DNA of 64,000 nt, from positions 3,143,437 through 3,207,436 of the forward strand of contig CM053331.1 of the NCBI GenBank assembly GCA_028583605.1, read 5' to 3'. This document shows positions 21,650 through 32,203 of the stretch, piece after piece. Each line of letters opens with the position of its first letter. The first letter of the stretch is position 1. The position numbers were made by a program, and so were the translations under genes. The notes beneath the pieces were generated by a model. The model had not been told where the DNA came from. It did no database searches and was given only the letters and a program-made list of their open reading frames with translations. The DNA comes from Dastarcus helophoroides. Its lineage: Eukaryota; Arthropoda; Insecta; Coleoptera; Bothrideridae.

Positions 21650-24357
21650 TCTCTCTTCTCTTCTCTTCTCTTCTCTTTTCTTCTCTTCTCTTCTCTTCTC
21701 TTCTCTTCTCTTCTCCTCTCTTCTCTTCTCTTCTCTTTTCTTCTCTTTTCTTCTCTTTTCTTCTCTTCCCATCTCTTCCCATCTCTTCCCATCTTTTCCC
21801 ATCTCTTCCCATCTCTTCCCATCTCTTCTCTTCTCTTCTCTTCTCTTCTCTTCTCTTCTCTTCTCTTCTCTTCTCTTCTCTTCTCTTCTCTTCTCTTCTC
21901 TTCTCTTCTCTTCTCTTCTCTTCTCTTCTCTTCTCTTCTCTTCTCTTCTCTTCTCTTCTCTTCTCTTCTCTTCTCTTCTCTTCTCTTCTCTTCTCTTCTC
22001 TTCTCTTCTCTTCTCTTCTCTTCTCTTCTCTTCTCTTCTCTTCTCTTCTCTTCTCTTCTCTTCTCTTCTCTTCTCTTCTCTTCTCTTCTCTTCTCTTCTC
22101 TTCTCTTCTCTTCTCTTCTCTTCTCTTCTCTTCTCTTCTCTTCTCTTCTCTTCTCTTCTCTTCTCTTCTCTTCTCTTCTCTTCTCTTCTCTTCTCTTCTC
22201 TTCCCATCTCTTCCCATCTCTTCTTATCTCTTCCCATCTCTTCCCATTTCTTCCCATCTCTTCCCATCTCTTCCCTTCTCTTTTCTTCTCTTCTCTTCTC
22301 TTCTCTTCTCTTCTCTTCTCTTCTCTTCTCTTCTCTTCTCTTCTCTTTTCTTCTCTTCCCATCTCTTCTCATCTCTTCCCATCTCTTCCCATCTCTTCCC
22401 ATCTCTTCCCATCTCTTCCCTTCTCTTCTCTTCTCTTCTCTTCTCTTCTCTTCTCTTCTCTTCTCTTCTCTTCCCATCTCTTCTCTTCCCTTCTCTTCCC
22501 TTCTCTTCTCTTCTCTTCTCCTCCTTTCTCTTCTCTTCTCTTCTCTTCTCTTCTCTTCTCTTCTCTTCTCTTCTCTTCTCTTCCCATCTCTTCTCTTCCC
22601 ATCTCTTCTCTTCCCATCTCTTCTTCTCTTTTCTTCTCTTCCCATCTCTTCTCATCTCTTCCCATCTCTTCCCATCTCTTCCCATCTCTTCCCATCTCTT
22701 CCCATCTCTTCCCTTTTCTTCTCTTCTCTTCTCTTCTCTTCCCATCTCTTCTCTTCCCTTCTCTTCTCTTCTCTTCTCCTCCTTTCTCTTCTCTTCTCTT
22801 CTCTTCTCTTCTCTTCTCTTCTCTTCTCTTCTCTTCCAATCTCTTCTCTTCCCATCTCTTCTCTTCCCATCTCTTCTCTTCCCATCTCTTCTCTTCCCAT
22901 CTCTTCTCTCCTCATCTCTTCTCTTCTCTTCTCTTCTCTTCTCTTCTCTTCTCTTCTCTTCTCTTCTCTTCTCCTCTCTTCTCTTCTCTTCTCTTCTCTT
23001 CCCTTCCCTTCTCTTCTCTTCTCTTCTCTTCTCTTCTCTTCTCTTCTCTTCTCTTCTCTTCTCTTCTCTTTTCTTCTCTTCTCTTCTCTTTTCTTCTCTT
23101 CCCATCTCTTCCCACCTCTTCCCATCTCTTCCCATCTCTCCCCTTCTCTTCTCTTATCTTCTCTTCTCTTCTCTTCTCTTTTCTTCTCTTCCCATCTCTT
23201 CTCTTCCCATCTCTTCTCTTCCCTTCTCTTCTTTTCCCTTCTCTTCTCTTATCTTCTCTTCTCTTCTCTTCTCTTCTCTTCTCATCTCTTCTCTTCTCTT
23301 CTTTTCTCTTCTCTTCTCTTCTCTTCTCTTCTCTTCTCTTCTCTTCTCCTTTCTTCTCTTTCCTTCACTTCTCTTTTGTTCTCTTTCCTTCTCCTCTCTT
23401 CTTTTCCGTTGTCTTCCCTTCCCTTCCCTTCCCTTCCCTTCTCTTCTCTTCTCTTCTCTTCCCATCTCTTCTCTTCCCTTCTCTTCTCTTCCCATCTCTT
23501 CTCTTCCCTTCTCTTCTCTTCTCCTCCCATCTCTTCTCTTCTCATCTCTTCTCTCCTCTTCTCTTCTCTTCTGTTCTCTTCTCTTCTTTTCTCTTCTCTT
23601 CTCCTCTCTTTTCTTCTCTGCTCTTCCCTTCTCTTTTCTCTTCGCTTCTCTTTTCTCTTCGCTTCTCTTCTCTTTTCTTCTCTTCTCTTCTCTTTTCTTC
23701 TCTTCCCATCTCTTCCCACCTCTTCCCATCTCTTCCTATCTCTCCCCTTCTCTTCTCTTCTCTTCTCTTCTCTTCTCTTCTCTTCTCTTCCCATCTCTTC
23801 TCTTCCCATCTCTTCTCTTCCCTTCTCTTCTCTTCCCTTCTCTTCTCTTCTCTTCTCTTCTCTTCTTTTCTCTTCTCTTCTCTTCTCTTCTCTTCTCTTC
23901 TCTTCTCTTCCCATCTCTTCTCTTCCCATCTCTTATCTTCCCTTCTCTTCTCTTCTCTTCCCTTCCCTTCTCTTCTCTTCTCTTCTCTTCTCTTCTCTTC
24001 TCTTCTCTTCTCTTCTCTTCTCTTCTCTTCTCTTCTCTTCTCTTCTCTTCTCTTCTCTTTTCTTCTCTTTTCTTCTCTTCTCTTCTCTTCTCTTCTCTTC
24101 TCTTCTCTTCTCTTTTCTTCTCTTCTCTTCTCTTCTCTTCTCTTCCCTTCCCATCTCTTCTCTTCCCATCTCTTCTCTTCCCTTCTCTTTTCTTCCTTCT
24201 CTTCTCTTCTCTTCTCTTCTCTTCTCTTCTCTTCTCTTCTCTTCTCTTCTCTTCTCTTCTCTTCTCTTCTCTTCTCTTCTCTTCTCTTCTCTTCTCTTCT
24301 CTTCTCTTCTCTTCTCTTCTCTTCTCTTCTCTTCTCTTCTCTTCTCTTCTCTTCTCT
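21650..24357. repeat. (TTCTC)n / (GAGAA)n pentanucleotide satellite, 2.7 kb
   Basis: The tract is an almost uninterrupted polypyrimidine strand of TTCTC units, equal to the AAGAG pentamer on the other strand. A pure run of about 76 units covers roughly 21,823-22,200, and another of about 32 units covers roughly 24,196-24,357. Elsewhere CCCATCTCTT and similar variants are interspersed in blocks that themselves repeat (for instance near 22,346, 22,631, 23,090 and 23,694). All frames of 67-338 aa here read as Arg/Glu/Lys or Ser/Leu/Phe repeats and are artefacts of the pentamer. The same pentamer is a known heterochromatic satellite in Drosophila melanogaster. Confidence 0.97.
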
Positions 24358-24775
24358 GGTCATTTAACACGAAGAGAAATTGATTGTCTATTGAGCTGCT
24401 TCAGCCGGGTTTATTCAAACGCCTCTTTTAATTGTGTATTTTTGTCAATGACAAATGTTATGTCTGAAAGCTTGGTGAATTTGGCGTGACGCTGTTGTTT
24501 TTGTGTTTTGTGACTGATGGAATTTTAAATGGGAAAAGGTCATGCTTTGGGAATATATGGCTCTGGTTAAAGAGTTATGATCAATTATGGTCAATTGTTT
24601 TAAAGTTTTGGTTAAAAACGAGGGATGCATCGGCGCGATATTACCATCCATTCGCAAGCAGTTTCTGTATTGCGTTTTGGTTCTCTCTACTTTGTACTTT
24701 TATGCAAACTCTGAAGTCAAGTCAGCTTTTGGACGTTTTTCTTTCCATCGGGGATCACAAACTTAACTAAATTAA
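24358..24775 (-). repeat. ~440-bp repeat, inverted copy
   Basis: Read on the minus strand, this matches 19,412-19,835. It includes GGGATCACAAAC/CCCGATGG, the GCGCGATATTACCATCCATT segment and the GGCGTGACGCTGTTG segment. It forms the inner edge of the right arm, directly against the end of the pentanucleotide tract. The 70- and 94-aa frames are by-products. Confidence 0.9.
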
Positions 24776-27050
24776 GGAATAGTCTTAAGTTGCGTAAGTT
24801 TAAGGTCAAGGGCAGTCAAGGTCGCGTTAGGTAAAGTTTGCGTTAGGTCAAGGTCGCATGAGCTGAAGGTCATCCGGGTTTGAGATTACGTTAGCTCAAG
24901 GTCAAGTGTGCTTAAGGTTACCTTGAGTTAAGGTCACTTTATTTCAAGGTCATGCTAGCTCGAGGTCATGCCAGCTCAAGCTCACATGACCTTTAACCAG
25001 CATGACCTTTACCCTGATCTTCAGAAAAAATCAAAGTCTTGAAAATGTCAAAATGTTGAAGAAAAAAATGGAAATTTTGAATCAAAAAATATTTTTAAAA
25101 AACCAAATTTCCTCAAAAAAATAAAAATTTCAAAATAAGCCAACATTTTTAAAAACTAACCAACCTTGGATTAAGACAAAATCTTTGAAAAGATCACGTG
25201 ACCCTGAGCCAGAATGGCCTTGAAATGAAATATATTTAAGTCAACGTGATCTGAAGCACATGCGACCTTGAGCTAATGTTATTCTGAATTCAGGTGATGT
25301 ACGAATAGTTTCAATGTCATTAAGGTCATATAAACGATCACGTGAACTTAAATCAAGTGAGCTCAAGCCAAATAAGCATAAGTTCAAAGTCACCTAAATT
25401 TGAGATAACTTTAGCTCAAGGTCGAGTGTGTTTAGGATCACCTTGGTTCAATGTCACATTGACTCAAGATCACTTCATTTCGCGATCATGTTAGCTCAAG
25501 GTCACGAGACTTTAAGCTCATATGACATTTAACTGGATCTTCAAAAAAAAATCAAAGTTTAAAAAAGGTCGAAATGTTGAAGCAATAAAAATGAAAATTT
25601 TGAGGAAGTTTATATTTTTTAAAAAGCCAAATTTCTTCAAAAAATAAAAATTTCAAAATAAGTCGAAATTTTGGAAAACTTTAACTAATCTTGGAATAGG
25701 ACAAAATTTTTAAAAAGGTCACGTAGCTTTAAGCTAGACTGACCTTGAAATGAAATGTACTTGAGTCAACGTGACCTGAAACATATGCGACCTTGAGCTA
25801 ATGTAATTCTGAATTCAGGTGATATAGTTTCAATATCACGTGAGCTTAAGGTCATATAAACTCAATGTCACGTGAACTCAAGTCAAGTGAACTCAAGTCA
25901 AGTGAACTCAATTCAAGTAAGCATGAGTTCAAGGTCACCTAAATTTGAGATTTTAGCTCAAGGTCCAGTGTATTTAAGGTCACCTTGGTTCAATATCACA
26001 TTGACTCAAGGTCACTTCATTTCAAGATCATGTTAGCTCAAGGTCACGAGACTTTTAGCTAGCATGACATTTAGCTGGATCTTCAGAAAAAAATCAAGGT
26101 TTAAAAAAAGGTCGGAATGTTGAAGAAAGAGAAATGAAAATCTCGAAGAAGTTAATATTTTTAAAAAGCCAAATTTCCCCAAAAAATAAAAATTTCAAAA
26201 TAAGTCGAAATTTTGGAAAACTTTAACTAATCTTGGAATAGGACAAAATTTTTAAAAAGGTCACGTGACCTTAAACTAGAATGACCTTGAAATGAAGTGT
26301 ACTTCAATCAAAGTGACCCAAAACACATGCGACCTTGAGTTAATATAATTCTGAATTCAGGTGATATAGTTTCAATATCACGTAAGCTTAAGGTCATATA
26401 AACTCAATGTCACGTGAACTCAAGTCAAGTGAACTCAAGTCAAGTGAACTCAATTCAAGTAAGCATGAGTTCAAGGTCACCTAAATTTGAGATTTTAGCT
26501 CAAGGTCCAGTGTATTTATGGTCACCTTGGTTCAATATGACATTGACTCAAGGCCACTTCATTTCAAGATCATGTTAGCTCAAGGTCACGGGACTTTTGG
26601 TTAGCATGACATTTAGCTGGATCTTCAGAAAAAAATCAAAGTTGAAAAATGGTCGAAATGTTGAAGATAGAAAAATGAAAATCTTGAAGGAATTAATATT
26701 TCTTAAAAAGTGAAATTTCCCCAAAAAATAAAAATTTCAAAATAAGTCGAAATTTTGAAAAACTATCCAATCTCCGAATAGGACCAAATTTTTAAAAAGG
26801 TCACGTAACTTTAAGCTAGAATGACCTTGAAATGAAATGTACTTGAGTCAACGTGACTCGAAACACGTGCGACCTTGAGCTAATGGAATTCTGAATTCAA
26901 GAGATATAGTTTCAATGTCACGTGAGCTTAAAGTCATATAAAACCAATGTCACGTGAACTCAAGTCAAGTGAACTCTAGTCAAGTAAGCATGAGTTCAAG
27001 ATCACCTAAATTTGAGATTTTAGCTCAAGGTCCAGTGTGTTTAAGGTCAC
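24776..27050 (-). repeat. TCAAGGTCA-rich satellite, right arm of large inverted repeat
   Basis: On the minus strand this is the same array as 15,876-18,534. The anchor TGCGACCTTGAGCTAAT occurs near 25,261, 25,786, 26,328 and 26,870, giving about 525-542-bp units. On the plus strand the phrases now read CTCAAGGTCACTTCATTTCA and AAGGTCACCTAAATTTGAGA. The arm is shorter than the left one by roughly one unit and stops at about 27,050 inside a unit. Confidence 0.92.
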
Positions 27051-27660
27051 CTGTGAATGTTAACTTTTTTAAAAGGTGACTCTCTTTTGGAAAAGTTTTG
27101 TTAAAAATTTGGATTTTCTCAATTTTAATTTTCTAAAATGTTGTCTTCCAAATTTCAATTAATATTAAAAATGTCAAAATTTCTTTCATTATTGTTTAAA
27201 ATTTTACCCTTTTATTAATTTAAATTGTTTTAACATTAATGAATGACAAATTTGCAAGTTTTTCTCAAAATTTCAACTTTTTCTTAAATTATAACTTTGC
27301 AAAAACGTAATTTTTTTTTTAAATGGATTTTTTTTATAATTTCATCCCTTTTCGAGATTCGAAATTTTAATTTCTCAGTTTCTTGAAAACATACTTTTTT
27401 AAAGAAATTTCTACTTGATTTGAAAAGCTGCACTTTCTCGATTTTTTCAAATTTCACATTTCTGAAAATTTGAATTATTTTGCTAGATTTGACCTTTCAA
27501 AAAATTGAATGCATTCACTTGTTTTTTTTTAAAATTAAATTTTTTGAGGATTGGATTTTATTGAAATTTTGACTGCCTAAAATAATGACTTATTTCAAAA
27601 TACACTTTTTTTAAACACTTTCACCTCTTCACACTTTATATTTTTTGTTGCCTTCAATTT
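27051..27660. other. T-rich degenerate sequence
   Basis: This holds loose TTTCAAAATTTCGACTTTT-type phrases with no stable unit and no gene. Confidence 0.5.
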
Positions 27661-28890
27661 TTTTTTCAAATCATCAGTACAATTTACATTAGAAAATAAG
27701 GTGTTCCGAAAATTATACGTTTATTTTTCCATCATTGAGAAAATTTTGTCTCCTCTGAACCAAATCCAGCTCACCTATTCTAATCAAATCTAACGCAATG
27801 TCCAGGCCCAGAGGAAACGTAATTTTGAAATTTGTAGTTCATAAAGAAGACACACTTAATAGGGCAATAGTATGAATTAGAAAATAACTCTCTTTATCTT
27901 GCCCCATTTACACCCGTGGAATAGTTCAAGATACAATATTTCGTAGATCAAACATGTGTCATTACAGTGTCCAGTTGACAATGACATTTGTCAGTCTTAA
28001 TTAATTCAATAAAAGGGTGAGCAAAATGCTTTAAAAATAAATCCTGAAACTATTCCCTGCTGAGTCTCTTCGAGACTATCAAACTACCACCCAAATACTT
28101 TTGCCATTATTTGAACTACAATTTTAGCTCTGATTAAGCTTGTGAAAATCCATGCTGAGCAGCGATTGAGGGAACATTCCAAAGCACCACCGACGTTTAC
28201 CATTAGAAAAATTGGGGCCCTCTCGAATGGAGAATAGCAGGGGTAGAAATGTATTTTATTATTTACCAACTATTCACTGGCTTACTTCTTGCCCTTTTAT
28301 CGCTTCTATCGATGGTAGTTTTTATGTTGGCATCTGTTATCGTGGAGATATGTTCCGGTTGAAACTGCTCTGTAACTAACACAGAAATTAACCTTGTGTA
28401 TAACTAGGCTAAAATTGAACTTAATAAAAGTATACAACTATAAATTCTATTTCCCTAAATTTAAGACAGTTGAATTGGACCAAATTAAATCTTCTGGAAG
28501 AGTGCTTTTTTCCAAGTTTGTTCAACTTAAGGAGCTATTAGAGGTTAAGTAGTAAACTAGTTATTAGTGGTTAACCAATCGCTTCTAAACATTCGATAGA
28601 TGTCTCGAACCTATAAGTCATTTCTTGAGCTGCGTGTCTCACTAAAAGTCACTTAGTAGCTGCTAATGAACATATCGATTAATATTATTCATAAAACTAT
28701 TCGATAATTAATTTAGTTTTAGAATTCCTTTCAATAATTTAATTTCTAAGTCATTCACTGTCTATATCATGGTCCTGCATTGTAGATAAAACCTGATCAA
28801 GTCCTCACAAATTAAATTTTTGCTTACAATACTGACAATAGTGCTCCACTGGACGTAGGTCTTCATTCGTGACACAAAACGACAAGTCAA
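27661..28890. other. Low-repeat intergenic DNA
   Basis: The sequence is complex, AT-rich and not repeated within the window. I see no supported coding exon. The 61-aa minus-strand frame at 28,084-28,269 has no recognisable motif. Confidence 0.45.
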
Positions 28891-29600
28891 TATCCCCCTG
28901 TTACGGTTGCATAGACTCCTCCATTATTTCCGACAAAAGATGATTTATTAAAGTGTAAGCCCTTAATGGAATTTTCAAAAGATAATAATTACCTTTCTTT
29001 TTCGTTCCCGCTGCCATAAAATCTATCAGAGTCTTAAAGAAATCTGACAAGTTTAATCCCCTCGAAGTAAGTAGACGTGAACAAGGCGCGCGGAATGGAA
29101 CGAAAACAGGCAGATAATATTATGTTAGAGAGGCTCGGGCCGGGAAATCGACGAAAGCCCCAATGCAGGTTTCAATAGGAGCAACCGGCTAATGCTATCA
29201 GCACAGTTCGTAATACGGTTTGCAATTATCTCAGGAAATTGAGAATCTTATCTCGTTCATTACGGGCGGCGCATTATTCAAAATAAGCGACCGACCGTAC
29301 ACGAGCATCAGCAGACTCGTTAGCGATCTGTTCAGAACTTGGCGTCCTTACACGCTTTAGCTATTGATGATGAAAATGATCTCAGCTGAAGTATTCTGAA
29401 AAAGAGCAACTAGTGGATATAATATGGACAATCTCAATCGTACTATTAGTTTTCTTAGGTGTGTTACAGGAAAAATTACTGCGAAACTCGCTTCATCAAA
29501 TTGCGAAATAAAGTAAAGGTCTACCGTTGCCGTTTACCGTCCACCGATGCCCTCTTCGGGGGAGACAGCCCCTAAATTTTTGGCATCAAGTCACCGCCAG
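28891..29600. other. GC-richer complex island, no gene recognised
   Basis: This stretch has markedly more G+C than its surroundings, for example around AAGGCGCGCGGAATGG, GGCTCGGGCCGGGAAATCGA, CATTACGGGCGGCGC and CGACCGACCGTACACGAG. It lacks the repeat phrases of the window and lacks an open frame of useful length. It could be conserved regulatory DNA, an untranslated exon or an unrecognised element remnant. I cannot tell these apart. Confidence 0.4.
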
Positions 29601-29973
29601 GAAATATTCTCGTTGGTAAATTTAAAACAACTCACGCTTATTAATAACAAATTGATAGGTTGATGAAAAAGTCTAAATGTTAGCTGGTCCAAAATAAGCG
29701 CCTCTCGCCATTATCCTAAAATTACATAATTCTTTTAAAAAATTGTATATTCTAAAAGGCACAAAATTATGGGCCAGAGCTGAATTGATCTTTTAATTTT
29801 GACTGAATTTTTTCAGTACAAAATTAAAGACGATTTTTAAGATAAATCTGGTCAAATTTTGGTGAAAAGTTATAAGTAAAATCCAACAAAGTTAAAAAAT
29901 TAATTGATGAAATAAATTCTAACTCAGCCAACAGTCTAACAAAAATATCAAATTTTAAATCCCACCTTAGGAA
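29601..29973. other. AT-rich spacer
   Basis: This spacer passes from low-repeat DNA into phrases of the ~900-bp satellite family (AAATTTTGGTGAAAAGTTAT, AAAAAATTAATTGATGAAAT). No gene is seen. Confidence 0.45.
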
Positions 29974-30303
29974 GGACGGACTGGTCCTTGGTTGTCTTCA
30001 AAAATGGAAATACAAATCTTGTCCACTGACACCAAAAAAAGATTAAAAAAACACAACAAAGGTTGCTCTAACGCGTTTCGATAGTTAAGCTGTCATCTTT
30101 AGAGAGATATTAATCCCTCTATCCAGCATCCCTCTAAGGATGATAGATAGTATCTCTATCTAATATCTCTCTGAAGATGATGGCTTGTATCTTTATCTAG
30201 CATCCCTCTGAAGATGATAGCTTGGTTATCGAAACGCGTTAGAGCATTTTTTTTGTGTTTTAATCTTTTTTGGTTTCAGGGGACGAGATTTTTATTTCCA
30301 TTT
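29974..30303. mobile_element. Full-length palindromic foldback element, expanded centre
   Basis: The left arm runs GGACGGACTGGTCCTTGGTT ... CACAACAAAGGTTGCTCTAA, then CGCGTTTCGATAGTTAAGCT. The right arm runs GATGATAGCTTGGTTATCGA, then AACGCGTTAGAGC ... TTTCAGGGGACGAGATTTT. The arms are inverted copies of about 130 bp. The centre carries three imperfect copies of a ~38-bp motif (CCTCTGAAGATGATAGCTTG), a local amplification absent from other copies. No open frame encodes a transposase, so it is non-autonomous. Confidence 0.9.
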
Positions 30304-31192
30304 CCACTTCAAAAGAAAAGTTGACCACAAATATAAGCAAAGTTTTAGAAAATAATTTAACAAAATTTTAGACCAAATTTCACGAGAAATTTAGGACACA
30401 TTTTATAAAAAAAAAATAACAAAATTTTAGGCAAAATTTAGGGAACATTTTTGAGGTAAAATTTGGTAAAATTGTAGATGAATTTGGGCAAAAATGTTCG
30501 TTGACTTGAAATTTCAGCAAAATTTTAGAGAAACATTTGACAAAATTTGAAACCAAATTTTAGGAAAAATATTAGCCCCATTTTATAAAAAGAATTAGCA
30601 AAATTCATAATTAAATTAATAAGACAATTTTGAGGTAAAATTTGACAAATTATAAATAAATTTTGGAAAAAAGTGTTCGTTTATTCAGAAACGAAGTTTC
30701 AGGAGAAAAACAAGGAAAATTGTAAAAGACGTCTGATGATTTATTGAGGACCATTTTAAAAAAAAAGTTGACTATGTTTTTGAACAATTGTTAGAAGTAC
30801 AGCTAACAAGCTTCATAAAAGAAATTAAGGAAGAATTTCAGAAAAAAATTACAAATTTTAAAGTGACAAAATAAAAATAAAATTTAATCAATGTATGGAC
30901 AAAATTTCTTAAAATTGTAGATGAATTTTAAACAAAAGTGTTCGTGCATTTAGAAATTTTAGAAGAAAATCGGATGAAATTTCAAAAGAAGTCTAATGAC
31001 GTATTCGGGATCATCCCGAGAAAAAAAATTGACGATGTTTTGGGCCAATCTTTACAATTAAATATGACAAGATTTATAAAAGAATTTGGAAAAAATTAAA
31101 AAAAAAAAGAAATCAGGAAAATCTGTTAACATTTTGGACGATATTTTAAGGTAAAATTCAACGAAATTAAAAAAATTGATTGATGGAACAAA

Positions 31193-31300
31193 TAAAATAC
31201 AAATTTTGTCCCCTAAAACCAAAAAAGTCTCTCCTGGTTTCAGGGCACAAGATTTGTATTTCATTTTGTAGCGATAAGCAAGGACCAGTCCGTCCTACCA
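31193..31300. mobile_element. Collapsed foldback element inside satellite
   Basis: The left sequence AAAATACAAATTTTGTCCCC is joined through a short centre to GGTTTCAGGGCACAAGATTT and GCAAGGACCAGTCCGTCCTACC. The remaining arms still form an inverted repeat. The equivalent element one unit later is at 32,097. Confidence 0.8.
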
Positions 31301-32096
31301 AAAAAAAATGATAAAATAAATCTCAATTCAGCAAAGAGTTTGACAAAACTGGTTTAATTCTTAAAATAAATGGTGACATTTGAGACTCCATTTTAAGAGA
31401 ACAGTTAATCAGAAATATGAGCAAAATATCAGAAAAAAATTTGACAAAATTTAAACCAAATTTCAGGAGAAATATCAGCCCCATCTTATAAAAAATATTA
31501 ACAAAATTCATAGTTAAATTAAGGGGACAATGTTGGGATAAAATTTGACAAATTATAATTTTAAGAAAAAGTGTTCGTTTGTTTAGAAACGAAGTTTTAG
31601 TGGAAAATCAAATAAAATTTTAAAAGACGTCTGATGATGTATTGAGGATCATTTAAAAAAAAATGTTGACTAGGTTTTTGGACAATTGTTTGAAATAAAG
31701 CTAACAGGTTTCATAAAAAAATGTGGGAAAAATTTAAGAAAAAAGTGACAAAATTTGAAGTGAAAAAATAAAAATAAAATTTAATCAATGTATAGAAAAA
31801 ATTTAATAAAACTTTAGATCAATTTTTAGCAAAATGTTTGTGCGTTTAGGAGCGTAGTTTATGAAGAAAATCAGACGAAATTTCAAAAGACGTCTGATGA
31901 CATATTCGGGATTATTTCGAGAAAAAAAAATTGACGAGGTTTTGGGCCAATTTTTACAAATAAATATGACAAGATTCATAGAAGAATTTGAAAAGAACTG
32001 TAGAAAAAATTAAATCGGTAACATTTGCTAATATTTTAGACGACATTTTAAGGTAAAATTCAACGAAATTTAAAAAAAAATATTGACGGAACAAAT

Positions 32097-32203
32097 GAAA
32101 TACAATTTTGTCCCCTGAAAACAAGAAAGTTTCTCGTGGTTAGATTAGTGGCAAGATTAGTATTTTATTTTGTGACAATAACCAAGAACCAGTCCGTTCC
32201 ACC
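32097..32203. mobile_element. Collapsed foldback element inside satellite, next unit
   Basis: GAAATACAATTTTGTCCCCT is followed by a reduced centre and by ACCAAGAACCAGTCCGTTCC ending ACC. It is the paralogue of 31,193-31,300 about 900 bp away. Confidence 0.8.

Noticed and set aside
21600..24383. Open frames of 67-338 residues made of Arg/Glu/Lys or Ser/Leu/Phe repeats
   Set aside because: The pentamer has no stop codon in most frames, so long frames arise automatically on both strands. No start context, splice signal or non-repeat domain supports a protein.
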